From Gammaproteobacteria bacterium (GTDB lineage: Bacteria; Pseudomonadota; Gammaproteobacteria; UBA6429; Thiohalophilaceae): a stretch of 5,770 nucleotides of DNA. Below, piece after piece: positions 1 through 5,055 of this stretch. Numbering within the stretch: position 1 is the stretch's first letter; each line of letters begins with the position of its first letter. A program made the position numbers and the translations under genes. The stretch lies in the NCBI GenBank assembly GCA_030593785.1, contig JAUVGM010000173.1, positions 1-5,770 of the forward strand. Reading direction: 5' to 3'. The notes under the pieces were generated by a model, which was given only the letters and a program-made list of their open reading frames with translations, searched no databases and was not told the DNA's origin.

Positions 1-1
1 G

Positions 2-118
2 GTCATAGATATAGAAGGACAAGACTTGCGCTATAACGAGATTACTGAGGCGATATCAAATATGGGGGGCACTGTTCATAGTATTGATGAAGTAGAAGTT
101 GAGAGTGGACAGAAATAA
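2..118 (+). CDS. DUF211 family protein, C-terminal part (gene cut by window start)
   Basis: The open frame enters from the left edge and ends at TAA 116-118, giving 38 residues. The visible tail contains a block reading IEGQDL, then NEITEAISNMGGTVHSIDEVEV. This matches from memory the C-terminal signature of DUF211, a small (about 90-100 residue) ferredoxin-like-fold family best known from archaea, whose members end in a GG-x-IHS-DEV motif. The biochemical role of DUF211 is not established; a metal- or ligand-sensing role is only a guess. The stop lies 25 bases before the probable start of the VIT1/CCC1-like gene on the same strand, so the two are probably co-transcribed. The start, promoter and N-terminal half are outside the window. 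The family call rests on a short stretch but the motif is distinctive. Confidence 0.7.
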   Translation, partial: VIDIEGQDLRYNEITEAISNMGGTVHSIDEVEVESGQK

Positions 119-143
119 ATGATCGATTGCCTTGACGGATGTT

Positions 144-725
144 ATGTTTGAGAAACTGAGTTTATTATTCAAGATTGGCCGTGCAAATGGTATTGCGCGA
201 CGCTACTTTATTGTTAACGGCTTTGATGGCGCACTGACTATGCTCGGTTTGATCATGGGTTTTTATGTGAGTGAACACGTTAATATGCCGGTTGTTGTGA
301 ATGCGTGTCTAGGTGCAGCAATTGCACTGGGAATGAGTGGTTTGACCAGCGCCTATATCAGTGAAGCGGCAGAGAAGAAAAAAGAACTTCGTCAACTCGA
401 AGAAGCAATGGTAAAAGACCTGAGCGATTCTGCCTATGGACAAGCAACGCGTCTGTTACCTTTTGTTATCGCATTGATTAACGGTCTTGCACCGTTGATA
501 ATTTCTTTAATTATTATCTTACCACTATGGGCAACCAGCTTTGCTTTACTTATACCATTAGCACCATTGGAAACAGCATTACTGATGGCATTAGCGATGA
601 TGTTTCTGCTTGGTGTTTTTCTTGGACGAATTAGCAATACTTTTTGGTTATGGGCGGGTTTACGAACATTATTAATTGCTGCAGCCACGGCAGGATTAAT
701 TTTTTTGTTAAGTCCTCATGGGTAA
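144..725 (+). CDS. VIT1/CCC1-like integral membrane protein (putative metal ion transporter)
   Basis: This 193-residue protein has about five hydrophobic segments (roughly residues 28-43, 49-70, 102-128, 143-162 and 167-190). An NGFDGALTMLGLIMGF block at 25-40 resembles the first helix of the VIT1/CCC1 family, which moves Fe2+ or Mn2+ across membranes. A charged amphipathic stretch (about 74-100, rich in E and K) follows helix 2, as in the family, where acidic residues there bind metal. The protein is shorter than typical VIT1 (about 230-250 residues), closer to the short archaeal-type relatives. Transport and substrate are inferred. I start it at ATG 144, preceded by a GGA at 137-139; a TTG at 132 in the same frame would add four residues but has no ribosome binding site. 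It follows the DUF211 gene closely, suggesting an operon. A REP-like inverted pair lies just after the stop. Confidence 0.75.
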   Translation: MFEKLSLLFKIGRANGIARRYFIVNGFDGALTMLGLIMGFYVSEHVNMPVVVNACLGAAIALGMSGLTSAYISEAAEKKKELRQLEEAMVKDLSDSAYGQATRLLPFVIALINGLAPLIISLIIILPLWATSFALLIPLAPLETALLMALAMMFLLGVFLGRISNTFWLWAGLRTLLIAAATAGLIFLLSPHG

Positions 726-745
726 TAAGAATAACGTTATAACAG

Positions 746-824
746 GTAGGATAGATCAAGGAACAACGTGATCGATCCATCATTTTTCGTTGGTTCCGTC
801 ACTTTGTTCCTTGAACCAACCTAC
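746..824. repeat. Inverted pair of REP-like hairpins with GTAG feet
   Basis: Two 36-nt units face each other across a 7-nt spacer (782-788). Unit 1 (746-781) is GTAG, arm GATAGATC, 16-nt loop, arm GATCCATC. Unit 2 (789-824, read on the minus strand) is GTAG, arm GTTGGTTC, 16-nt loop, arm GAACCAAC, a perfect 8-bp stem. Read in the same sense they match at 28 of 36 positions, and both loops begin AAGGAACAA. Two arm differences are compensatory (T-A pairs become A-T), which supports selection or copying as a hairpin. A GTAG tetranucleotide at the foot of an imperfect hairpin, in inverted pairs, is the known form of REP/BIME elements mobilised by RAYT (TnpA-REP) transposases. No RAYT gene is in the window. 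The pair follows the VIT-like gene and could also slow RNA decay or end its transcript. Confidence 0.7.
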
Positions 825-896
825 TTAACTACGCTTAGCGATTATTATTCCAGCGGCGGTTCTTTTGCTGAAAAAAGATATTTTTCTTTTTTTATC

Positions 897-902
897 TATA
901 CT
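897..902 (+). promoter_or_regulatory. Possible -10 box directly before the hydrolase start
   Basis: TATACT matches the sigma-70 -10 consensus TATAAT at five of six positions and ends 6 nt before ATG 909. Transcription from it would begin at or next to the start codon, giving a leaderless message. That fits the lack of any Shine-Dalgarno sequence there. No convincing -35 box lies 16-18 bp upstream; TTGCTG at 865-870 is 26 bp away. Weak call. Confidence 0.25.
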
Positions 903-908
903 TAATTA

Positions 909-1757
909 ATGTTTTCCAGATTAATATCTTGTTTTTTACTCATCTCGCTCCTTTCGGGCTGCGCTGTTGCTGAGGGCATGGACAATATTATGAAATTGGA
1001 AGAGAGAGTATGTGGCGTGAAAGAGCCTTTTATTTTTTGGCTTTGGAGTAGTTCGGCGGGTCAGCCTAACTCCAAGCGTCTGGTCGGTCTAAATAATGTT
1101 AAAGATATTGCGTATAAAACAAAGGATGGAAGAACATTACGTGGATACCAACTTATCGCGAATGAAACAAAACCGACACAAGTAAATAATGCGAAAGGCT
1201 TTCTGCTGGTGCTACAGGGGAATGCCATATTAGCCGATCAGATTCTTACTGATTTTACTCGCTACGCACAGGCGGGTTATGACGTTTATATTTATGACTA
1301 TCGTGGATATGGGCGTTCTGAAGGTAAACGGCGACTCAAGGCAATGGTCAGTGATGTTAAGGAAATTATAAATTTTCTCAGCACAAAGTCATATAAAAAA
1401 CGACTTGTTTATGCCATGTCATTTGGCGGTATCCTGTTACTTAACGGAACAGATGCGCATATTAAATTAGATAAGGTGATTATTGATTCAACACCGAGCC
1501 GGTTATCTAATTATGGTTGTCCAAAGGATTATGATCCGATAACTCATTTACCAAAAGAGTGTAGTAATTATATGTTTATCACAGGTCAACGTGACCGTGT
1601 TGTGACAACCAGGATGGCAAAAGATATGGTGAAAAAGGCACAGCAGTGTCGTGCGACGATAATCAGTGATGCTGAGTTTGCTCATCCATTCATGGATGCT
1701 AATTTTTCAGTTCATCAACGACGCATGAAAATCATTGAGCAATTTTTGTTGGAATAA
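909..1757 (+). CDS. Putative lipoprotein, alpha/beta hydrolase fold
   Basis: The 282-residue product begins with a lipoprotein signal peptide: Arg4, a hydrophobic run, and a lipobox LLSGC with the acylated cysteine at residue 18. It is therefore expected to be anchored to a membrane outside the cytoplasm. The rest is an alpha/beta hydrolase of the S33/hydrolase-4 type. It has a GY-x-VYIYDYRGYGRSEG block at 123-139 and a nucleophile elbow AMSFGG at 169-174 with Ser171. Asp229 in GQRDRVV and His259 in FAHPF complete a plausible triad. The elbow has Ala rather than Gly in its first place, a common variant. The substrate cannot be told; esters or peptides are typical. ATG 909 is chosen because the signal peptide starts there, although no ribosome binding site precedes it. 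The stop TAA is also the first codon of repeat copy 1. No operon partner is evident. Confidence 0.85.
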   Translation: MFSRLISCFLLISLLSGCAVAEGMDNIMKLEERVCGVKEPFIFWLWSSSAGQPNSKRLVGLNNVKDIAYKTKDGRTLRGYQLIANETKPTQVNNAKGFLLVLQGNAILADQILTDFTRYAQAGYDVYIYDYRGYGRSEGKRRLKAMVSDVKEIINFLSTKSYKKRLVYAMSFGGILLLNGTDAHIKLDKVIIDSTPSRLSNYGCPKDYDPITHLPKECSNYMFITGQRDRVVTTRMAKDMVKKAQQCRATIISDAEFAHPFMDANFSVHQRRMKIIEQFLLE

Positions 1758-1776
1758 ATGGGCTCAGAGCCCTTTT
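1755..1776 (+). repeat. Junction repeat, copy 1 (terminator-like)
   Basis: This is the first of five plus-strand copies of the repeat TGGGGTCAGAGCCCTTT. Here it reads TGGGCTCAGAGCCCTTTT. A C at 1763 makes the GGGC and GCCC arms complementary around a TCAGA loop, followed by four Ts, so it could act as a weak intrinsic terminator for the hydrolase gene. Its leading TAA is that gene's stop codon. The similarity to copy 2 continues downstream to position 1841: 1753-1841 and 2952-3040 match at 84 of 89 positions. Confidence 0.75.
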
Positions 1777-1789
1777 CTAGAGATTATCG

Positions 1790-1853
1790 ATGAAGTTCGT
1801 ATGTTACACCGAGTGGGACCAACTACCAGAGAGTGCTAATGCTTTCTTTTCTC
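1790..1853 (+). pseudogene. 5' fragment of an acetyltransferase gene paralogous to the one at 2989
   Basis: From ATG 1790 the frame reads MKFVCYTEWDQLPESAN, identical to the start of the acetyltransferase at 2989 except Thr7 for Ala7. The next four residues (AFFS against VLFA) are still similar. Homology is lost between 1842 and 1854. The open frame then runs on without family resemblance (SLYFTGLAGV and so on) to a stop at 1901-1903, overlapping the 3' end of the minus-strand gene. The remaining 350 or so residues of the enzyme are absent. The DNA is nearly identical to 2952-3040 up to 1841 and then diverges faster. It is therefore either a truncated duplicate with later mutations or the stump of a distinct paralog. 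A functional product is unlikely. Confidence 0.75.
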
Positions 1854-1854
1854 T

Positions 1855-2214
1855 TTATTTCACGGGTTTAGCTGGTGTTTTGTTATTCTGGCTTGATGAA
1901 TAACCTGCTTTTTTCCCTTTTGAACGGTCATTAAGATCATCGGCGATTTTATTAGCGTGTTCTGTCACTTGCTTTAATGTTCCCATCGTTAGGCCTTTAA
2001 TTTCTGATGAACCTTGTCCGACTACATATTGGTACCAGTTATCTCCGACCATGCCATCAGGTGTGCTGATTTTTTCGATATTCATTACATTGAACTTGCG
2101 TTTAATGACTTCATCATTGATAGGAGCAGGCTCACTAATCTCAGTATCAACTTCTTCAACAGGTCTTATATTATCTTTTTTCTCAAACATTTTTTTTACC
2201 AATTTTTTAATCAT
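1855..2214 (-). CDS. Hypothetical protein, basic at both ends
   Basis: I do not recognise this 119-residue protein. It is the only plus- or minus-strand frame here with protein-like composition. The N-terminus is lysine-rich (MIKKLVKKMFEKK), followed by an acidic and proline-bearing linker (about 16-35). A likely folded core at about 41-97 contains NWYQYVVGQGSSEIKGL, then a predicted amphipathic helix (TLKQVTEHANKIADDLNDR). The tail (98-119) is polar and lysine-rich and probably disordered. There is no signal peptide or membrane segment, so it is presumably cytoplasmic. The basic ends would suit nucleic-acid or membrane-surface contact, but that is speculation. A second in-frame ATG occurs at residue 9; neither start has a clear Shine-Dalgarno. 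It is transcribed opposite to all its neighbours, and its last codons lie against the breakpoint of the truncated acetyltransferase fragment, suggesting it arrived by rearrangement. Confidence 0.65.
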   Translation of the reverse strand: MIKKLVKKMFEKKDNIRPVEEVDTEISEPAPINDEVIKRKFNVMNIEKISTPDGMVGDNWYQYVVGQGSSEIKGLTMGTLKQVTEHANKIADDLNDRSKGKKAGYSSSQNNKTPAKPVK

Positions 2215-2228
2215 AAATAAGCACTATT

Positions 2229-2257
2229 AATTATTACGTTGATACCGAAGTATTCAA
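2229..2257 (-). promoter_or_regulatory. Possible promoter for the minus-strand hypothetical gene
   Basis: On the minus strand, TTGAAT (2252-2257) is followed after 17 bp by ATAATT (2229-2234), a fair sigma-70 pair. The -10 box lies about 14 nt before the start codon. The surrounding sequence is AT-rich, so chance matches are easy. Confidence 0.25.
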
Positions 2258-2660
2258 CTCAAAAGACAAGATAGAAACTATTTAAAGGGTATTCGTGGCT
2301 TACCAAGAGGGGGTTCTGTGAAGAAAGGCACCGATCAGAGCGAGTCGTATTTATGAACTAAAAACAGTGTAACAGATTTTAAGTCGACTCATTGAGCTTA
2401 TATTCTCTAATGTAGAGGCAACATAAGTCTAAACAGCGTAATAAAGTGATTATTATCAGTATTTATCTTAATAAACGTCGATTTAGCTTGTAATACTCAT
2501 TTTCAACCATATACTAGGCGTGTGTATTATTGTTGATTAAACAGCAGGTATTACACAACAATACATTTCACCTAGGTTCTTGTCAGTAGCATTCTGTATT
2601 TTCTCCTGTAAATTATCTCCGTAAGATTTGTAACACACTATTTATTTTTTATACTTTAAT

Positions 2661-2664
2661 GAGG
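2661..2664 (+). promoter_or_regulatory. Ribosome binding site of the cold-shock gene
   Basis: GAGG, 11 nt before ATG 2676, is a clear Shine-Dalgarno core and fixes the start. Its wide AT-only spacing resembles cold-shock genes, which need an unstructured start region. Confidence 0.6.
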
Positions 2665-2675
2665 TAATTATTATT

Positions 2676-2876
2676 ATGGCTACAGGAACTGTTAAATGGT
2701 TTAACGATGCTAAAGGTTTTGGTTTTATCACTCCAGATGATGGTAGTGCGGATGTTTTTGCACACTTTTCAGCTATCGCGAGCGAAGGTTTTCGTTCACT
2801 TGCTGAAGGTCAACAAGTAACGTTTGATACTGAGTCTGGTCCAAAAGGCCCACAGGCTACAAATATTAAAGTTTAA
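2676..2876 (+). CDS. CspA-family cold-shock protein
   Basis: This is a complete 66-residue single cold-shock domain. The order of motifs is canonical: TGTVKWFN at 3-10, RNP1 KGFGFI at 13-18, RNP2 VFAHFS at 27-32, and the closing GPQATNI at 58-64. Aromatic residues Trp8, Phe15, Phe17, Phe28, His30 and Phe31 form the usual single-stranded RNA/DNA binding face. Such proteins act in the cytoplasm as RNA chaperones, melting secondary structure at low temperature or in general growth. RNP2 has Ala29 where Val is most common, a conservative change. The gene is monocistronic, with a GAGG ribosome binding site and a strong terminator 24 bp after its stop. Whether it is truly cold-inducible cannot be told from sequence, as many paralogs are constitutive; a specific csp letter is therefore not assigned. 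Confidence 0.95.
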   Translation: MATGTVKWFNDAKGFGFITPDDGSADVFAHFSAIASEGFRSLAEGQQVTFDTESGPKGPQATNIKV

Positions 2877-2900
2877 TCTTTAGTTAGCTTGTACTCTATA

Positions 2901-2930
2901 AAAACCCTGCGACATGTCGCGGGGTTTTTT
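2901..2930 (+). terminator. Intrinsic terminator of the cold-shock gene
   Basis: CCCTGCGAC (2905-2913) pairs with GTCGCGGGG (2916-2924) over 9 bp, with one T-G wobble. Four As before and six Ts after extend the stem and supply the U-tract. It should fully separate the cold-shock gene from the acetyltransferase downstream. Confidence 0.9.
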
Positions 2931-2953
2931 ATTTTTAAAACACGTAAAATTAA

Positions 2954-2975
2954 TAAATGGGGGCAGAACCCTTTT
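2954..2975 (+). repeat. Junction repeat, copy 2
   Basis: The sequence here is TGGGGGCAGAACCCTTTT, the most diverged copy in its centre. The flanking GGG and CCC triplets are kept. It is followed by the same bases as copy 1 up to and including the first 17 codons of the acetyltransferase gene, so the repeat and that gene's start travel together. It is 24 bp after the terminator's T-run, inside the probable leader of the acetyltransferase. Confidence 0.7.
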
Positions 2976-2988
2976 CCAGAGATTATCG

Positions 2989-4158
2989 ATGAAGTTCGTA
3001 TGTTACGCCGAGTGGGACCAACTACCAGAGAGTGCTAATGTACTCTTTGCACTTAATGAACCGCTGCGCGTTTCGTCAGTATTACCTCAACGTGCTCCGC
3101 ACGTTCTGGCATCGCTTAATGAACCGCTGCGCGTTTCGTCAGCATTACCTCAACGTGCTCCGCACGTTCTGGCATCGCAGAGAGATAGTATCTTTTTCTC
3201 ACGTCCGTGGTTTGAGAATCTGACTGCCGTTGGGCTTGATGATGATCATTCTATGGTGTTGGCCTGCGTGGTGGCAGAGAACAAAGTGATGGCAATCCTG
3301 CCTTTGATGAAGTGTGCTGGAAATACCTGGTACTCCCTCAAGCACCGATATACTTCTCTTTATAGCCTTTTACTTACCGACCATGATCAACTTGAGGTTC
3401 AACAACAGGTTCTCGCTTGCCTGAGTCAGGGTTTAAGTCAGTTGCCGATTAAAGCATTTCTATTGGAGCCGGTTGCCGACAATGACAGCAACTTAAACGA
3501 CTTCCAAAGTTTTATGGAAACGGCTGGATTTAGCTGTGATCGCACTTTTCGGCACTATAACTGGATCTATCGCGTGCAGGAGCAGTCATATCAGGACTAT
3601 ATGGCAGCTCGTCCTGCCAAACTACGTAATACTATCTCCCGTAAGAAGCGTAAACTTGAACGTGAACACGGTTATGAAATTCGTCTTTTTACGGGTGATG
3701 AAGTGCCGCAAAAGATGTCCGATTACTATGCGGTCTACAACTCTAGCTGGAAGGCGAATGAACAGTATGCTGATTTTCTGGATGGCATGGTGCTTGGCTT
3801 TTCGAAACAGGGTTGGTCTAGGCTCGCGGTTCTTTATATAAAAGGTAAGCCCGCTGCTGCACAACTCTGGTTTGTATCGCATGGCAAAGCGAACATATTC
3901 AGGCTGTCGTATGACGAAGCATGGAAGAAGTATTCACCGGGTTCAATATTGACCAGTTACTTGATGGAGTACGTGATCGATACTGATAAGGTGGAGGAGA
4001 TTGATTTTCTGACAGGTAACGATGCTTACAAGCAGGACTGGATGTCTGATCGCAGGGAACGTTTCGTGTTGAGTTGTGTTAAAAGTGTAAAGCCAAGAGG
4101 CAGGTTCGAACTGTTTATCGAATCGATAAAGAGTATGCTGAAAAAATATTTGAAATAA
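2989..4158 (+). CDS. GNAT-fold acetyltransferase, FemAB/BioF2-like (Acetyltransf_6 type)
   Basis: The 389-residue cytoplasmic protein resembles the FemAB/Acetyltransf_6 group, enzymes with tandem GNAT-like folds that transfer acyl or aminoacyl groups, often in envelope or exopolysaccharide pathways. Recognisable blocks are IFFSRPWFENL at 67-77, the basic ARPAKLRNTISRKKRKLER at 206-224, SPGSILTSYLMEY at 316-328 and DFLTGNDAYKQDW at 339-351. The donor and acceptor are unknown. I start at ATG 2989, with a weak AGAGA upstream; this start and its upstream bases are conserved in the truncated copy at 1790. An upstream in-frame ATG at 2914 lies in the loop of the cold-shock terminator and is rejected. 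Residues 22-63 are two copies of a 21-residue repeat that interrupts the expected join between LFA and QRDSIFF. Sampled G+C is higher than in the next gene (27 of 60 against 21 of 60), suggesting separate origin. Confidence 0.8.
   Translation: MKFVCYAEWDQLPESANVLFALNEPLRVSSVLPQRAPHVLASLNEPLRVSSALPQRAPHVLASQRDSIFFSRPWFENLTAVGLDDDHSMVLACVVAENKVMAILPLMKCAGNTWYSLKHRYTSLYSLLLTDHDQLEVQQQVLACLSQGLSQLPIKAFLLEPVADNDSNLNDFQSFMETAGFSCDRTFRHYNWIYRVQEQSYQDYMAARPAKLRNTISRKKRKLEREHGYEIRLFTGDEVPQKMSDYYAVYNSSWKANEQYADFLDGMVLGFSKQGWSRLAVLYIKGKPAAAQLWFVSHGKANIFRLSYDEAWKKYSPGSILTSYLMEYVIDTDKVEEIDFLTGNDAYKQDWMSDRRERFVLSCVKSVKPRGRFELFIESIKSMLKKYLK
3052..3177 (+). repeat. 63-bp direct tandem repeat, in frame inside the acetyltransferase gene
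   Basis: Two units, 3052-3114 and 3115-3177, differ at a single base (T or C in the GTCAG-TATTACC part, giving Val or Ala). Each encodes 21 residues, LNEPLRVSS then V/A then LPQRAPHVLAS. Each unit contains a perfect 7-bp hairpin, AACGTGC-TCC-GCACGTT, at 3089-3105 and 3152-3168. The length is a multiple of three, so the frame is kept. A palindrome-bearing element inserted in frame into a coding sequence and then duplicated recalls Rickettsia palindromic elements. That comparison is by form only. Confidence 0.9.
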
Positions 4159-4170
4159 ATGGGGTCAGAG
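4156..4170 (+). repeat. Junction repeat, copy 3 (right half lost)
   Basis: TGGGGTCAGAG is exact, but the CCCTTT part is replaced by AATAATTG. The leading TAA is the stop codon of the acetyltransferase, as in copy 1. Because the CCC arm is missing, this copy cannot form the small hairpin. Confidence 0.65.
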
Positions 4171-4197
4171 AATAATTGTTTCTAATATTAAATAATA

Positions 4198-5010
4198 ATG
4201 TTATCTACGCTAAATTTTGATCAAAATAAAACTATGATTATTTTTAAAAATAAAATCGTTGAAATAAAATATATAGCGATTGCTCTTGTATCATTAATTG
4301 CCATCATCGGCGTTATGACTTTAGATCCTATCGAGCAAGATCTGACTTATCATCTATTTAAAGATCAAAGAACTATTTTTAGTATTTCTAATTTTTGGAA
4401 TGTCATCACTAATCTGCCATTCCTATTGGTTGGTGTCTTCGGGCTGCACAGTATTTTTCGTTCACACCGAATCAGTTTGATTAATGAAATGAAAACAGCT
4501 TATTTATTGTTTTTTTCAGGGGTTTCGCTGGTTGCATTTGGTTCAGGCTATTATCATTTATCACCGGGAAACGAGACATTGGTTTGGGATCGTCTACCCA
4601 TGACGTTTGCTTTTATGGCTTTATTATCAATAATAATTGGGGAATTTATATCATCTCAACTGGGTAAGTTGGCCCTTTGGCCATTAGTTATATTTGGTGT
4701 ATTTTCCGTATTTTACTGGCATATCACGGAAAGCAAAGGTGAAGGTGATTTAAGGTTATATCTGTTAGTCCAGTTTCTTCCCTTGTTGTTAATACCTTTA
4801 ATACTATTATTGTTTAAACCAAGATTTACACATACAAGAGGCTATTGGCTTTTGTTGTTAGCCTATGTTTTTTCAAAGGTATTCGAGTATTTTGATGAAG
4901 CAGTTCAGAATAGTTTTTTTATGTTAAGCGGGCATTCTATTAAACACCTTATTGCTGCACTGGGTGTATTTTTTCTGTTAAAGGCTTATAACAATAGAGA
5001 GGCAATTTAA
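4198..5010 (+). CDS. Ceramidase-like integral membrane hydrolase (CREST superfamily)
   Basis: The 270-residue protein has about seven hydrophobic segments, typical of alkaline ceramidases and their CREST relatives, zinc-dependent membrane amidases. The key residues are all visible: Ser116 and His120 in FGSGYYH (the S-x3-H motif), Asp131 in WDRLPM, and the pair His246 and His250 in GHSIKH. An N-terminal YHLFKDQRTIFSISNFWNVITNLPF block at 51-75 also matches the family. Alkaline ceramidases split ceramide into sphingoid base and fatty acid; bacterial members have uncertain substrates, so an amide lipid of the cell's own or a host's membrane is only inferred. ATG 4198 is the longest start; ATG 4234 (residue 13) is equally possible, and neither has a Shine-Dalgarno. 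The gene sits between junction repeats 3 and 4 and is clearly AT-rich compared with the acetyltransferase before it. Confidence 0.8.
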   Translation: MLSTLNFDQNKTMIIFKNKIVEIKYIAIALVSLIAIIGVMTLDPIEQDLTYHLFKDQRTIFSISNFWNVITNLPFLLVGVFGLHSIFRSHRISLINEMKTAYLLFFSGVSLVAFGSGYYHLSPGNETLVWDRLPMTFAFMALLSIIIGEFISSQLGKLALWPLVIFGVFSVFYWHITESKGEGDLRLYLLVQFLPLLLIPLILLLFKPRFTHTRGYWLLLLAYVFSKVFEYFDEAVQNSFFMLSGHSIKHLIAALGVFFLLKAYNNREAI

Positions 5011-5011
5011 A

Positions 5012-5033
5012 AAAATTGGGGTTAGAGCCCTTT
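5012..5033 (+). repeat. Junction repeat, copy 4
   Basis: The sequence is TTGGGGTTAGAGCCCTTT, with one change in the centre and TTG in place of ATG at the left. It lies one base after the ceramidase-like stop codon and 22 bp before the next start. It keeps the GGG and CCC arms. Confidence 0.65.
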
Positions 5034-5044
5034 ATATTTTCGCA

Positions 5045-5049
5045 AAGGT
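5045..5049 (+). promoter_or_regulatory. Ribosome binding site of the small acetyltransferase
   Basis: AAGGT ends 6 nt before ATG 5056, a good Shine-Dalgarno at normal spacing. It is one of the few clear ones in the window and supports this start. Confidence 0.6.
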
Positions 5050-5055
5050 AAATAC

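Larger units (their letters stand above)
2215..2675. other. 461-bp divergent intergenic region
   Basis: I see no gene here. The left end carries the candidate promoter of the minus-strand gene. The right end must hold the promoter and 5' untranslated leader of the cold-shock gene. A perfect 7-bp inverted repeat, ATTGTTG at 2529-2535 and CAACAAT at 2556-2562, lies about 115 bp before the cold-shock start and could be an operator or an RNA hairpin. CspA-type genes often have leaders of 100-160 nt that refold in the cold, but I cannot find a recognisable cold box. Positions 2280-2520 show no repeat shared with the rest of the window and no open frame worth reporting. Confidence 0.5.

Noticed and set aside
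434..688. 84-residue open frame on the minus strand within the VIT-like gene
   Set aside because: It is fully inside a well-supported membrane protein gene and has no recognisable motif or ribosome binding site; a shadow frame.
1790..1903. 37-residue open frame from the truncated acetyltransferase start as a real small protein
   Set aside because: After residue 21 the frame runs through the antisense of the minus-strand gene and has no family resemblance, so it is best read as a pseudogene remnant.
2014..2220. 68-residue plus-strand open frame opposite the minus-strand hypothetical gene
   Set aside because: Its Phe/Tyr-rich composition arises from the lysine codons of the opposite strand; the minus-strand frame has better protein character.
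2628..2655. TTGTAA and TATACT with 16-bp spacing before the cold-shock gene
   Set aside because: It is a good sigma-70 match, but transcription would begin at about 2661, on or inside the GAGG ribosome binding site, so the message would lose it. It could still be a minor or chance promoter.
3032..3223. 63-residue frame through the tandem repeat
   Set aside because: It is an alternative frame of the 63-bp repeats within the acetyltransferase gene, with no start signal; the main frame continues into family-like sequence.
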